From Amylostereum areolatum (lineage: Eukaryota; Basidiomycota; Agaricomycetes; Russulales; Stereaceae): a stretch of DNA of 64,000 nucleotides. Where the stretch lies: assembly GCA_012932865.1 (NCBI GenBank), contig SAXG01000011.1, forward strand, positions 186,001 through 250,000, given 5' to 3'. The notes beneath the pieces are model-generated. The model did no database searches, had not been told where the DNA came from, and saw only the letters and a program-made list of their open reading frames with translations. Both the position numbers and the translations under genes were made by a program. Below, piece after piece: positions 22,549-35,720 of this stretch (positions are counted from its first letter, which is position 1; every line of letters begins with the position of its first letter).

Positions 22549-23445
22549 AGTCCCCCTGCGTCTATGATTGCCTGTGCCCGAATGTACAAATATCCGTGAA
22601 GTGCCCTGGGAGGTTTGCCGTGATCATGTACTTGTATTTCCGTGACTGTTGTCGACCGCGTGGTTCCAGACCAACATGCGCATCTGAATAAGTTCGCATA
22701 ACTCGGGAGGTCAGCGCTCAGCATCAATACTAAGATTGGGATAACCCCCTTTCGGTACTGGACCGGACGCAGCAAACCCACAGACGACGCTATCGGCCAT
22801 ACTTGTAATGCAAGGACAATGAACCCTTCGATCTCATTCGATGTCGGGTCTTCCAGTCATCAGACCATTGTGAATTGTGATCGGTATTTGACATCTCCGG
22901 ATCCAACTTCGCTGTTTTCTGACGTTATGACCCACTATCCGCATACACATCATGCATCGTGGCCGAAGTGAGGCGCGCCCACGGTCAACAAAGAAATTGC
23001 CCGATCCAGTATGCGTTCCCTGGCGTTTCCACCACTGGCTCGGCGGTTGACCTTTGATCATTAGAAACACTTCAACTTCCGTTTCCAACAGTAGCGGCGT
23101 ACCCGTTGTGGCGCTACTCTGTCAGGATGGAGCCAAATGAGGGGCCGCGTGTCGTGTGTGTTTTATGATCGAGCAAGCCGGTTGGAGATGATGTTACCGA
23201 ATGCTGAAGCCAGCATGGCATATTTCTCATGGTTTCGGACCTTCTCGCCAGGCTTGGAGGCCAAAAACCATAAGTTGCTTTCCTAGTTTGCAACTACCAG
23301 GCCTTCCTTCCACGCCACGTCCGGGGCTGTGGCCGAAGTTCCTCGTTCCCCATCTCCCACCCCGTTGATAACCCGTGCTGCGTGCCCCCACTTCCGACGT
23401 CTGGGAGGCCCTTACCTTTGTTTCTCACCGACATCCTCGAAGCTC
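22549..23445. other. Intergenic between GMC gene and MFS transporter
   Basis: About 900 bp with no recognised coding or repeat feature. It holds the 3' region of the GMC gene and the MFS promoter. Confidence 0.4.
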
Positions 23446-25530
23446 ATGGACCAACAATCCGCTCGGCAAGACACAGACTCGCCGCTCCACCCTCAGGCCG
23501 GCGTTGGTGTCCCAGCGTCTCCTGTGGAAGCTGAGAAAAATCTGCCGTCTGAGATGACCCCCAAACCCATTGCGGCAGAATACCCTGAAGGTGGGTTCCA
23601 GGCCTGGATGACGGTGTTCGGCGCGTAAGTCATGCTTTTCATTATCCTCGAGGCGCATCTGAGGGTCACGACCCAGTCTTCTCTTACAGTTTGCGGCGGG
23701 GTAAGGTCCTCCATACCACTTTCCACAGCCTCTGACCTCTGTGTCAGCTACACAAATGCGTTTGGAGTGTATCAAGGTAAGCAATAGCTTACCGCGGGGT
23801 CGTGAGCTCAGCGTCACAGCGGGCTGATCAACAATCAGATTTCTTCGTGCAAAATTTCCTCAGCGATTTCACCCCTTCGCAAATTAGGTCCGTCCTGTAT
23901 TATACTACCTTCCGACCTTGTGTTTAGGCATGATTTCTTGTTTATCATAGCTGGATTGGCAGTGTTGCCACATTCATCACGTTCTCTGGTGGCCTTATCT
24001 CTGGAAGGCTTTTCGACAGAGGCTACTTGTAAGCTGGCAATTCATACGATACCTTCGCTGCACTTATGCTATCATAAATAGCTACCCCTTGATAATCGGG
24101 GGCTCAGTGCTCGTCGTCTTTTGTCTTTTCATGCTGTCACTCGCCCAGCCTCAGCACTATTATCAGGTTGTTCAAAAGTCACTGTATCGTACCATAACCT
24201 TCAATCATTGATATGTTTTATAGGTCTTCTTGACGCTGGGTCTAGGATATGGAATAGGGACGGGGATGATCTACGTTCCAACAGTCGCCATCGTCTCCCA
24301 CTATTTCCTACGCCGGCGTGCGCTGGCGATGGGCATTGTGTCCTCGGGCACTTCTCTTGGCGCTCTACTTCACCCCATCATGTTGAATAACCTCTTCCAC
24401 GGATCGACGGGCTTCGCCAATGGGGTACGCTCCAGCGCGGGTCTCATTGGGGGAACAATGCTGATCTCCGTCCTGATCATGCGCACAAGACTTCCCCCCT
24501 CGAAAACGGCGAACTCAGGACTTGCAAAGGCAGCGTGGAAATTCGCTCATGACGGTGTCTACCTTACCGCATTTTTCGGGTGAATGTTTTCAAACTCGTC
24601 CAATTTTCAGTTGCTGATGTGTTCTATGCCACAGAATGTTCCTGTTTGTTCAAGGCATATTCTTCCCTCTGGTTTACATTCAGCTTGACTCCGACGAGCA
24701 TGGTCTGAGTCGGACGTTCGGGTTTTACTCGGTCAGTCCCTCCGTTCCCTTACTATCCATGCGAGTTTTGAGTACCTTGTCCCGTCAGCTGGCCATGATG
24801 AACGGCGCTGGATTCTTTGGGAGGCTTGCCGGTGGCGCAACAGTGAACCATCTGGGTGCCTTCAACACCTTAGTGTTCTGCGGCTTTGCCTGTAGCGCCC
24901 TGGTGTTCTCCATGGTCGCAGTCCATACCATCGCAGGCGTGACTCTCTTTTCACTGTTATACGGGTTCTTTAGCGGTGCTTGTACGTTAATTTTTTTCCT
25001 TTTCGTGTTCGACCTCGTTTCATGCCCACTGGCACACTCTGCAGATGTCTCCCTACTGAGCCCCATGATGGCATCTCTCGCTAGCGATGTATCGGAGATT
25101 GGGTAAGTCTCGTCATTTCTGACCCTCTATCGATTACTAAGAAGGCAATTTCGATATTTCGTAGAGCTAGAATCGGGGTCGGTTACGTTGCTATAGGTTC
25201 GCCCTCATCGCTGTGTTTGTTCCACGCTCGTCTAACCCTGTCGCCTGTTTAGGTCTGGGCAGCCTTGTTGGTACGACGCCCTTTGTATCTGCTGCCTCCT
25301 TTGACACTGATATATGATTCATTCTAGGGACTCCTATCACTGGCGCACTCTTGGGACGCAAGTTTACCTGGTGGAGGCCAGCTGTCTATGCAGGGGTAAG
25401 ACAATTTTCACCTGTTTGTATCAGGGTATCCCTGACGTGTGGTCATACAGGTGATGACATTCTCCGGGACTGTTCTTTTCTTGGTCTGCCGTTTCGTTGT
25501 GGCGCGACGTAAGGGTACCGCCTACTGCTG
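23446..25530 (+). CDS. MFS transporter, monocarboxylate-transporter-like
   Basis: Major facilitator superfamily membrane transporter of the fungal MCT-like group. A hydrophilic N-terminus (MDQQSARQDTDSPLHPQ) ends in the family motif YPEGGFQAWMTVFGA. Many short exons follow: YTNAFGVYQ, DFFVQNFLSDFTPSQI, SWIGSVATFITFSGGLISGR, GLGYGIGTGMIYVPTVAIVS, then HYFLRRRALAMGIVSSGTSL, which is the classic RR.LAMG..SSG signature. A central loop and the C-terminal helices (MMNGAGFFGRLAGG, TPITGALLG, VMTFSGTVLFLVCRFVVARR) precede TGA 25528-25530. The arrangement fits 12 membrane segments. Its place between two GMC genes suggests export or uptake of a pathway metabolite; this is inferred. Confidence 0.88.
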
Positions 25531-25959
25531 AGATGGGTTTCTCAGTCTATACAGCCCCCCAAGTCCAACTCCTCGTTGATCGAAATACGGTTTGTGCAAT
25601 TTGTCAGAATTCTATGTCATATGATTTTGCTACACCGCTCCTATTGTCCGTAAGTAAGGCTGTATGTGTGCGCGCTAGAATCGTGTCATCCTCATTCTCG
25701 ACAACGCGCGAATTGTGGTGCAGGGAGCACATGTACCACTAGCGGGTAAGTATGTAGGCAATCGGATGAGCGAATTGGAGCGAATCAAAGGAAATGGTCG
25801 GGGCCTGGATTCTGGAAAAGGCCGTGGATTGGGTGAACAGAGGTGAACAGGGCGGGCTACGCTCATAGACGCTCATGCATCATGTGACAAGGCAGATGAA
25901 CTTCGTTGAGATCCGACACTCTAATCTTCCATACTAATAGATGCTAATGTATTCCTTCA
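25531..25959. other. Intergenic
   Basis: About 430 bp between the transporter and the decayed GMC copy; nothing recognised. Confidence 0.4.
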
Positions 25960-28094
25960 TTCTCCGTGTCGATGATCGCTGGCCGGGGTCGACGCTGCCC
26001 ACACATCGCTTCCAAGATTTTGTTGGTAGCGCCATGGCCTACCTCGATTTTGACGGGACATTCTTCAGCATCATTCAAAAACACGCCAATGGTTGGTTTC
26101 GGCGGTAGCTGATCGGTGGTACGCCATTCAATTTCAGTGCCTTCAAAAGCTTCCCATGATATATGACCTTTCTCACCTGTAAGCTTAAACGATCTCCTCA
26201 CATCTTCGCGTTCATCGAAGACGGATATGGACACTCGAGTCGCGAAAGCCGGGGTATTAAAGGGTGGAAATGGGACTCTTTGCAGGCTAGTACTTCAGAA
26301 GCGTACGCGCCTCACCCTTATCACCCGTCGCCCTCACTCACCACTTTTCTGAAGAGCGAGCCGTGTCCCTTCGGAAGATATGAACATCTCTGAGTCTCTT
26401 GGGTATCGCTCCCGGCCCTGACGTTCGCGGCGATGACGGTAAGTTGCCATCTCTTTGACCCTTCTTGTCCTCACGTGCGCTATAGGCTAGAGGAATCAAA
26501 GTTGGCTGTAACACGGACTGCCGATCCTTTGAGTGCCACCAGGTTCTACTCTGCCTCTGGATAATACACGCCCAGCGCGTCCAAGAGAAACATTGTCATC
26601 TTGACTAATGCACAGGTTTCCAAAGTGCGTGCTTGTTTTTGCTTCTCTCCCTTGCATGACTGAATATGAAAGGTCAGTCTAGAACCAACCGTTGACGGGT
26701 TGCAACGAACCGTAGGCGTTGATTTCCTCAGACCTGGGGAGACGGTCAAGTTGCGTGATGTTCAAGGAAGCCGTGTTTTCAGCTGGTAAGCCGATTTTCT
26801 CCATGATGTGCACCGTGCCTCAACATCTTACGCAGGTACGATAAAAATACCTACCATGCTTGAGTTCTCGGGCATCGGAAACTCAAAGGTTCTCAAGGAG
26901 CACGACATACCTACTGTGATTTAATTGCATGGCGTCGGCGAAAACTTCCGTGAGTGTGCCCAACTCTGCCTCGCTCTTTCGACTCTGGACGATGTTAGAA
27001 ATGGCGCTTCCAGAGGACCACCCATATTATCTATCGTCGTCGAGGCCGGCCCTATGCTCGATATCCCAGATATCCTCAAAGAAACAGCCAGACTGGCTGA
27101 ACAGAAGAAACTCTAGTGAGATACCATCGTTTTCTCTCTGCCTCGTTTATGATTCGATGACTTTGTTTCAGCAGGAAGGAGAGAATCATTGCGTCGATGG
27201 CATGCCAGCAATTCGCATACATCTCCGCGCCCACCTTACTAGGATGCGACGTCATCAAACGATGTCAATCCCAGGTCGCAAACGCCAACTCGACGAATGT
27301 CCCGCCATACGAAGTTGGATGGCCGACCCCGAGGAGGCATACATTGAGTATGTTTTATGTGTTTCTCGTAGGCCGTCTCTGACGTCCATACCGTAGACTG
27401 CTTGGCTTTCCTTGCCATTTCTTTACTCCCGCGTCAGTCGCGGTCCCGGGCAGGCGATACTACTCCTTCGTCGTCTTGGTCATACATTCACTGTCCCGTG
27501 GCTCGGTGCACATCCCCTCGTCAAACCCTGCCGACGCTCCGGCCATCGGTCCCAACTATCTCGACCACCCCGTCGACCTTGAAATGCTTACCAGCGGCGT
27601 CAAACTTGCTCTCAAGCTGTTCAACACAGACCCCGTGAAGCACGCGACCGTGGCACACGTCATGCCCAGCCAAGGGATCTGCGACCAGGGTGACAGCGCG
27701 CTGAAGGCATACGTCAAGGAGACGGTTGGCTGCTCCTTCCATCCGCTCGGAACTGCCTCCATGCTTCCACGCGATGAGGGCGGTGTTGTTGACGAGAACC
27801 TCAAAGTTTACGGAACGTCAAATCTGCGCGTGGTATGTCTTCATATTATATGCGTGTGTCTTTCATTGATCAATCGCTGTACAGATCGATTGTTCTATCC
27901 TACCAAATGCGAGCAAGCCTTTTCTTTTGTCATTGCGTGATTCCCTTCTGACCCAGACTCGTAGGAGGTGTCTGCGCACACGCAGAGCATTGTGTACGCA
28001 ATCGCGGAGAAGGTGCGAGTGTTTTTAGATCAAGTTTTATCAATGTAGTTGATTCCTTGGCTAGGGCGCCTACATCTTGAAGCGTTGCACATAA
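25960..28094 (+). pseudogene. Decayed duplicate of the GMC oxidoreductase
   Basis: Nucleotide-level relative of the 19989-22548 gene. It starts only at the AMANPDFDWTFF-equivalent region, so the N-terminal FAD-binding Rossmann motif is gone. The GGSSM region is scrambled. The segment equivalent to TRSYSVSGYYKPNASRKNFV shows a frameshift and an in-frame TAA (SG*YTPSA), and another TAA replaces the Asp codon in TLIDLPGVGENF. The 3' half is much better preserved: MACQQFAYISAPTLL, RGSVHIPSSNPADAP, GCSFHPLGTASMLPRDEGG, YGTSNLRV, and a final GAYILKRCT at TAA 28092-28094. It is a pseudogene made by tandem duplication around the MFS gene. The better-preserved 3' half may mean partial gene conversion or simply chance. 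Confidence 0.88.
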
Positions 28095-28723
28095 CGTTTG
28101 CTCGTCCGACTGTACCCAGTACGAACACAGGTTTCATAGTCCATAAAAGGTATCCATTGAATGAGAAATGCCTCGTCAACTTCATTGTCAGGCATTTGGA
28201 AACTAATCGGATTGGTTGCATCCTGTTGAGCTGCCTGCTTACCGGTTATCGCATCAACCAGACCACACCGCCGCTACTTGTGAGTGCGTACATGTATTCC
28301 GTGGCTGCGTGCATGAAGATTCGCTCGCTTCTGCGTCACAAGATGATAGCGTCAAGTTCGCTCTATTATCCGAGTTTCCTCTAATTTGCTAACGGATCCG
28401 CTTGTGGGACCTTGCACCTCACAAGGTCTTTGGTGGGAAAGTCGTATACTTTGCTCTGGAGTCTGCGAATCGAACACAACAAAGGCATGCTTTGAATATG
28501 ACCTTCGTACAATCCCGGTACAATCGATAGAAAACAACATACAATTTCAAGGAAATATAGAGAAAAGAGTGCCAACAACGGGCATCGTAAAGCTAAAATA
28601 CACAAAAGAACCAGAGACTAAGTGCTGCATGCACCAAGTCAGCGCATTGCCCATTATGAGGAGACTGTATAACGTAGATCGCCGGCCCTAGGTAATAAGT
28701 ACATGACGCACAGCTCGCCCAAA
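28095..28723. other. Intergenic, 3' of both flanking genes
   Basis: About 630 bp between the convergent GMC pseudogene and FunK1 gene; no feature recognised. Confidence 0.4.
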
Positions 28724-31520
28724 TCACTTGCGCTTATTTTTCGGTTTGGGCTTCGTCGACCCAGTCGGTTTGGACTTGCCCGATCCGGTCGACTTCGACT
28801 TCGCCGATTTGGACTTCGCTGATCCAGTCGATTTGGACTTCTTCGACCCAGTCGTTTGCGGCCGTGTCCCAGTAGCGGGGACGGCCCTTGACAAAGTCGC
28901 TATCTCGTTCCCCAGCCAGGTCTTGGACGAAGGTGGGGTTCCCATGGAGCCGTCGTTAAGACGCGTCCTCTTCGATTCACTTTCTTCAACCCCGTCCTCC
29001 AAATCACGCCGTTTCGACGTTGTGGGATTATTGTATGCCGTCTTGACCGCAGAACCCGTTGGGTTGTAGACGAAGGCGATCGCATCCTCGGAGATTTGGT
29101 TTTGCGCCCCGTCGTTCTGGAACCAGCCCGGATTCTTGAGGGCGGTTATAAAGGCCCCCCCTACTAGCCTCGAGGTCTCCAAGTTCTTCATACATGCCTC
29201 TCTTTCAGCCTCCACCTCAGCTTCAGTGGGCTCGTTCGAGGGAATTGTCACGACCATGCTGGTACCATACGCTGCATCGATGTCGGGATCTTCGCGCTTG
29301 GCTTCCACTGCATCCGACACCTCGCGGTAGAGAGGTTTGAAGAGGTCGCGCAGCTCGTTCATCAAGGAGACGAGGGGACGAGGGAGATCCCTGCTGGCCT
29401 GAAGTTCCTTTGCCGTGAAACAGTTCCCTGTCAGCATGGACTTCCTCGCGGTCCCTTCGTCGAGGGCGTCGAATACGTTGTGAAAGTTCAAGGCGAACGT
29501 TTCTGGTTTGGCGGCGCAAATAGTCGGGCGATATTTGAGGATGTGATGGAAGAGGACGTGGACGAAGGACTCGAGGTCGTCCCGCAGGAGGTGGTCCCGT
29601 CCGATAGGATTCATCAGGATGGCCACAGACATGTATTGCACCGTTCCCTATTGAGCAGGTTAGGGTGGATACGAAGCACCTCATGAATGTGGAAAGACTT
29701 ACTGTTCGCCACCGCCGACGCGCCTCTAATTCGTCCTTCGTAAACCAACACAAGTCCCAGTCGATAAGCATTCCGTTCCCGGCGTCATCGATCATGATGT
29801 TGCTGGCACTGACGTCACGATGCAAAGTATCTGCATCTATGTAGGCTTTCCAATGACCTGAAGCTATCGTAAGAAACCACGAGCGTGTTCATAAACGAAT
29901 GTACGCACAGAACACAGCATGTGACAGAGCTCGACAGAGTTCTTGGGTCGACTTGAACTTGTTGAGCGGGCGCCCAATTTTTCCGAAAACAGTTCGATGG
30001 TGGGTAAGAGGATAGACGTCGTGCGTCATGTATGCCCATTCGGCCTTCGCGTGATTTTGCGTCTCAGTGGTCTGTGCCTTCCGCGTTGACGTTTCTGTAG
30101 GTGTAGACTTCTTCTTGGACTTGGAAGGAGACTTCTTCTTGGAACGAGACGGAGAATTTAACGGGACATCGCCGCCGTAAAGATAATCGGGGAGATGGGG
30201 AACCTTGGCCTCGTTGAGACGCTCATAGATTTCGCCCTCAATGGGCATGCCCGGGAGTGAAATGCGCCAGCTGTCCTTCAGGAAGACCAGCTTTGGCGCC
30301 TCGGGGTCTGTGATATCGACTCCGATGTACCCGAACGTCGATCGGCCGGGAAGAGTGCGAGGGTATGCTTGCGGTCGACCAGTGATAACGATGTGACAGT
30401 CTTCCTTGTCCCAGACCTCGAAGCGACGCAGCACTTCAGTCTCCTCGGGCAGGGCGTGGTGGGATCCCGCTTCTCGTTTGGCTTTGAAGACGCTGTGAGC
30501 AAGCTCCGTTTCTTGGACGCTTGGGAGCGAGACAGTCGTGTCGAAGCCACGCTGAGCGGGGGTCATGAAGTTGAACCGCCAAAGAAACTCTGCCAGATAC
30601 GACGTCGTTTGCCAGTTGAACCTCTCGGAGAAGATGGCGCCGCTGCGGTCCCATCGAAAGAGGCGAGCCTCTTCCTCCATGATGACCACGGAGAACACAA
30701 AGACACGATGTGTGTTCTCGAACATCAACATCGCATACGACAACAGCTGCCCGCGCACCTCGGAGGCATCCTCGCCCTTGCCCACTGGGTCAAGGTTCTT
30801 GCGGTCCTCGGCGTGGGCTGGGGCCTTCATAGGATCTTCGCATCGTGTCCTCTGCCCGGAAGCATTCTTGAATTTTAGCTCCAAGAAAAAGAGGGATTTC
30901 ATGAACATTTCGAAGTCCTTCCTCTTTTGCTTGGGCGTGGGGGACGGTGCGTCGGAAGGCAATGGAGTGGAAGTGGACGATGGGGTAGAAGTGGACGATG
31001 GGGTAGAAGTGGACGATGGGGGTCGGAGAGGGTTGTTCCCTTTTTGGAACGCAGTCATGTCCGCTTTGCCCGTAATACCAGTGCTCTCGCCCTTTCCTAC
31101 GACGTTGTGTGTGTCCTCGACGTCCATGTGTAAGCAGAAAGGCGCAAAAGCCGGAATCTGGAAATCGTCATTAGCGATAACCTCCGTGGTTGGCGAAAGA
31201 CATACGAGGGTCGACTCCTCAACTTTGACACCTTCGGTGTAGTCGAACTTCCCATCGTTTGGCAAAGGGGGAGCCCACAGTGGCAGCCCCCCCATATGAG
31301 TGTTGATGAAGTCTGCAGGGGGCTGAGGACCGACGTAAAGGCCGGCCATGTCGACATCGTGCATCTTGTACGCTTGTTTGGCGGCAGGATTTTGTTGAAT
31401 AGCGTGAGCTTGCGTCGCCCCAGGCTTGAAGCGCGGAGGTGTACGCTTGAGGTTCGCGCGGAGATCAGGTGCGACTGTGGGCTGGACGGGGGTGACGTTG
31501 GCGGGTGCAGTGGCAGACAT
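28724..31520 (-). CDS. FunK1-type fungal protein kinase
   Basis: Member of the FunK1 family, protein kinases expanded in multicellular basidiomycetes; substrate unknown. Three exons (31520-29909, 29857-29703, 29647-28724) join in frame to about 896 residues. The N-terminal part includes a Ser/Thr/Pro spacer, then the domain start (FFLELKFKNASGQRTRCEDP, SYLAEFLWRFNFM). The second exon holds the catalytic loop HRDVSASNIMIDD and the metal-binding LIDWDLCW, a DFG variant. The third has TVQYMSVAILMN and the family motif RDDLESFVHVLFHHILKYRP. The C-terminus is a lysine-rich tail built from GSxKSKxTG-like repeats, likely nuclear. A basic SRSKKKSPSKSKKK stretch interrupts the kinase domain. No lesion seen. 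Confidence 0.9.
30967..31020. repeat. 18-bp tandem repeat x3 in FunK1 exon 1
   Basis: Three units of GTRGAAGTGGACGATGGG encode a repeated Pro-Ser-Ser-Thr-Ser-Thr spacer on the minus strand. The array is length-variable by nature but in frame. Confidence 0.9.
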
Positions 31521-32879
31521 GATGGGAGAGCGGAGGGAAGAGACTTACAGATGATTGTGTTTCGAAGAGGATTTATACCAGTGGAGTACCTCAATTGTTG
31601 TTGTGTGGACGAATTTGGAAGAGGCTGAAGATGAAGGATAATGGAAAGAGAGCAAGCGCGCCGCCGTGTTCAACTTGGCCGCTTGGGCTCCCGGCCGGCC
31701 CCCGGCCCGCCATCGTTCCACTCAGCGCACCATGCCCTCGGTTCTCGGTGATCCTCCAACGCTCCACCGCCCCAAGTCCATCCTCCAACTCTTGCGCGAC
31801 CACTTTGAACCCGCTCGCTGGGAATATGCAGGCTCCGTCCTCAGCTTTGTCTACTCTCACAAACCCGGATCCTTCACTCAGCCGGCGACGGGGCCTCTAC
31901 TTATCGTGCACAGTTGCCACTTCAAGTTTACCCGGCGCACAATGGCGCACAATACAGAACTGCTGATCTGCATCCGATATGAGAGAGATAGCATGCTTTG
32001 GAGCGGCCAGCGACCTTCATTACTAACAACCCTACACTGCCGTCTGCCGGAGGTCCCTCCAGCTTCCAATCAAGGATCCCTGCCAACACTCGGTGGATCC
32101 TCCGCGAGGCGTGACAGGAAGTTAGTGCACCACAAACACCATTGTACTTATTCATCGTCCATCGTATAGGCATTCGCGGCGGTGACACTGACGAGGCAAC
32201 TGCTCGGAGCTACCAAGCCTACTAAAGTCGGTCAGGATCTCGGCGACCGGCAAGGGTTACCGAAGATCCTCCATTGTTCTTATTTATATAGATAAAGACT
32301 CATGCTGTACGTCGGCCGACCTTGTACTGTGCGACTGCCGTGGGGGCTATTTTCCCGGGTTTTAATGATTCAGGGGCCAGGGAACTTCGCATGTACCAGG
32401 TCGAGAGCAAAAGTTGTACGGCTTCCTTACTGTAGGCAGCATATTAAGTTAGAAGACCTCCACGTCTAAATGGGAACTTTGAATGAATCACCAGCAGGGA
32501 GACGAGCGGTGCAGCATCCACTCCCTTGACAGTCAAAGCCACAGGTTCGTGGGATGGGGTGGGACGGAACGGGGGGCATCAGTGTGCCGAGATACAGGGT
32601 ATACCGAGGAGGAAATAAGTAACGTATACTATGACGGTATCGTATACGGTCAGGGCGGGTGTATGTACGTAGAGACGCACGGAAAGGAGTGTGCCTTGGG
32701 TGTCGGTCGGGAAACGGTGCGGTGGGGGAAGGTGGAAGTGGAAGGGGATAATTAGTACTAGGAAAAGCAAGCTCCTTGGCGAGTACCAGACGGGGGTATA
32801 CAAAACACATGCGGTGAGAGCACCGCGACCCTACAAGAGTGAACGGGTACGCGGAGCTCTGCCGCAGCGGTGTCTGTTA
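31521..32879. other. Intergenic between FunK1 gene and NRPS-like pseudogene
   Basis: No gene I can support. A 143-codon frame from an ATG at 31732 to 32169 (MPSVLGDPPTLHRPKS) on the plus strand has no recognised family or splice support and overlaps the FunK1 promoter side. Confidence 0.35.
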
Positions 32880-34800
32880 TGTTCGAGGGTGGAGGAGATG
32901 AACGTGCAGTTCATCACTCTAGTGGGCCATCTCGACGAGTGCTGACGCTGCCATTCCAGATGGAATCCAGGAGACGTTCTAGATCCAAAGTCAGAACTAA
33001 CGGGGGATATTGGGGGGTACGCTTACGCCGTGCATGATGGGAAGGCATCCCAAAGTCTCCGCTGACTTGACCATTGACGGGAACCACCCCTTCTCGTTCC
33101 ACACGCTATCCCCGTCGCCGCAGACCTGCCCCAGTCGTACGATCACAGCTTTTACTACTGTTCTCTCCGACACAATATCCAGGATACGTTCTACGATCCA
33201 CTTGGATTCGGCGTAGCCCCCACCACAGGACAGACACCCTTGCGCCTTGAATGGCGGTCTTTTATGCGGCCACTTTCAAATCGAAATCTACGCTTATTGT
33301 CAGCACTGGGACATTTACGGCCTGGGACAACTCACTCCTGAAGACCCCGATAGGGGATGTAAAAAGGATACGAGGAGGGCGAGAGTGCGGTAACTCTAGC
33401 GCGAAGACGACCATCTTTCTCACACCACGTACACTCTCACCGGCATTGAAGTTGACAGGCCATGCTAAAGCTTGCTCAGTTGAGTGAAATGGGTTGTATA
33501 GTGAGCCCACACGCACCGTTGTGAATGACATGAGTCACGGAGTGAAGCATCTGTGTAGACGGTAATCGCGATGATATAGAAATGAACTCGTATCAGCGCT
33601 TACGGCGGAACACACATCTTTTGTAACACCGAAGTGAGGTGTTGCAAGTTTCCTTCAGCCAGAACGAGCTTCGTCGAGGTCAGAAGCGCAGGGTTTAACC
33701 CTCCCTTCGCAAACGCTGCTTCATGCCTCTCCATTGTGCCCGATCCCGGGCTGCATATGTGCGCGCCACCGACTTGGACATGAGCCTGTCGTCCCGGTGA
33801 CAAGGAAGACGTCCTCGCTAGGAGTGGCTACGATTTTCCCCATGCTAAGTACCTCATCCCGAGAAGACGTTGGTCAGGTCGTCTACAATGGCCTCGTATT
33901 GTTTGGACTGGGCGATGATGGTGCCGACTAAGTACGTTGAAATTGACGACGGCCGCGTGGATGAAGGCCGCCGTCGACGGTACGACGGTCACAAACAAAA
34001 GTTCCGTTGTAATCGGAACTGTAGCATGTAACCCCCGGAGAAGAGAGTTGCGGATGCAAGTGACTTGCAGGCTGGATACCCTCTAGCTGGTGAGGGACAC
34101 GTTGATTCTATCGCGAGGAGTCCATGCCTCAATGAATGCGGGTGGTCCGAAGGTGAGCATGAACCGAGCAGCTATCGTGGAATGCGCGATATTTTGAGGA
34201 TTCGGGATAACGGCCGGACTCGTTGGCTTGAACATGACCAAGGTTACGTCCAGCCCTTCAGAAGAACCACGAGTTAGACTTTCGCTGTGGTTCAAACTAG
34301 GTAGAAACCATGCACCGTGAGGACACTTTCAAAAATTCCCTCCTAAGTATGCGAGTACACTGGGACCGCCGCTTAAATCCATCTCGCCAGATCTTATGGG
34401 TGTTCCTTCCATAGATATATGCTGGGCACCAGAAACGTCCAGAGGATGTGCGACAGCTTCGAGAGAGTTATGAGGGGATAAGAGGGAGTCATCAAGTCCA
34501 GCTCGCATGATTTCGACTATGGTGGTCATGCGCGGGATCGTGTCTGTCGGATGAAGATTGCATGAGACTTGATTATAGACGGACGTAGGGACGCTGTATA
34601 CCTGTCGTGGCAAAAGCTGCAACTACCAGCCGCACTCCCCTCCAAAACGGCACTAGCGACTTGATGAGGACGACGGGAGGCGATCATGTGGGCTGCGCGA
34701 TGGTTGAAAGAGCCATATCGGGGATTTGGGCGAGACGTCGTTCGAGAGGGTTATGAGGGACATCGTCGCAGTGGGAGTGATAACATAGGCTTATGGTCGT
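32880..34800 (-). pseudogene. Decayed NRPS-like A-T-R adenylate-forming reductase
   Basis: A second, ruined copy of the gene at 1-1885, here spanning adenylation to reductase regions in only about 1.9 kb. On the minus strand one reads, in changing frames, HRAAHMIASRR, TTIVEIMRAGLDD with EGTPI, a jump to GEMDLSGGP that deletes the phosphate-loop exons, and VMFKPTSPAVIPNPQN with FGPPAFIEAW. The reductase parts follow: the nucleotide-binding motif EDVFLVTGTTG near 33,800; a frameshift; AWPVNFNAG and VRGVRKMVVFALELPHSRPP near 33,440; GYAESKWIVERILD and VCGDGDSVWNEKGWFPSM near 33,150; and NVSWIPSGMAASALVEMAH ending in an in-frame TAG (32919-32921). Multiple frameshifts and deletions make it non-functional. 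The reductase remnant shows what domain the intact copy should carry beyond the left edge. Confidence 0.85.
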
Positions 34801-35720
34801 GGGTTAGGGCGAGCCCGAGATAGAGAAGAGTAAGTGTACTTCTGAAAGCGAATAGTAACGTTCAAGGGTGCCCCGCACGACTAAGTAGCCCGGAACGGTT
34901 GACTGTTCTGTCATACCAGCGCACTTCAGCCTCAATTGCGGGAGTATGTTGTTTTGTTATGGGCCGTTGAATAGACAATCAGATGATCGAAACGGACAGG
35001 CTGCGTGGAAGATGAGCACCCAGAAGTTCAAGCAGTAAAGTCGAAGGGGAACAAAGACTTCATAGGAATGTGGCCCGGAGGGTTCCGAACGTCGTACCGT
35101 CAGGTACCGTCGTGGCCGGCGTCGCCGTTGCTTCCCGTCATGTACATACAATGTACATTGACATACCATTCCTGTGACGACCCTGTCTGGCACGTTGCTT
35201 GTTTACCGGGTTTATCGTCGTCCAGTTCACCCCACCGCCATCTGCGATGGCTGCCGTTGACGTTGACGAATCGTATTACTTACCTAGTTCTTCCCTTGTT
35301 CTCGCCTTCGATTGCTAACCACGCAGCCCCATTCCACAGGTTTCTTTATGGTCTTTCTCATGATCGGGCATGTCCGGCTACATCAGCACGTCTTCCCCAA
35401 CTTCACTAAACGCGGTGGATACGAACTCTCGGAAGGGAAATAGACCCGACGGCTTTTTGGGCATGTGGTAGCGTCTTTGAAGACAGGCGAAGAATTCCTA
35501 GCCCCGAGTGAGTACGGCGAATTGCCTTTATGCGTCGGTAAGGTCTTCACCGGTAATCTACGAACTCCGCTGTGGGCGCGTAGGCGATGGTCCGCAATTG
35601 TCGCATCTGATCTATAGCAACGCAGCCCAAGAGCTCCTTGTGCCACAGAGACAGCTAGGTGGTATAAGTGCTGCCAGAATCGCCAAGCTTTTGCACCTCC
35701 TTTGCAATCTCCCGTCTATC
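34801..35720. other. Intergenic, P450 promoter side
   Basis: About 900 bp without a recognised gene. A 134-codon frame at 35005-35409 has no family match and no splice support. Confidence 0.35.

Noticed and set aside
31732..32169. 143-codon plus-strand frame beside the FunK1 gene
   Set aside because: No family match, no splice structure, and biased composition; left as unannotated intergenic sequence.
35005..35409. 134-codon plus-strand frame upstream of the P450
   Set aside because: Not protein-like in composition and no homology recognised.
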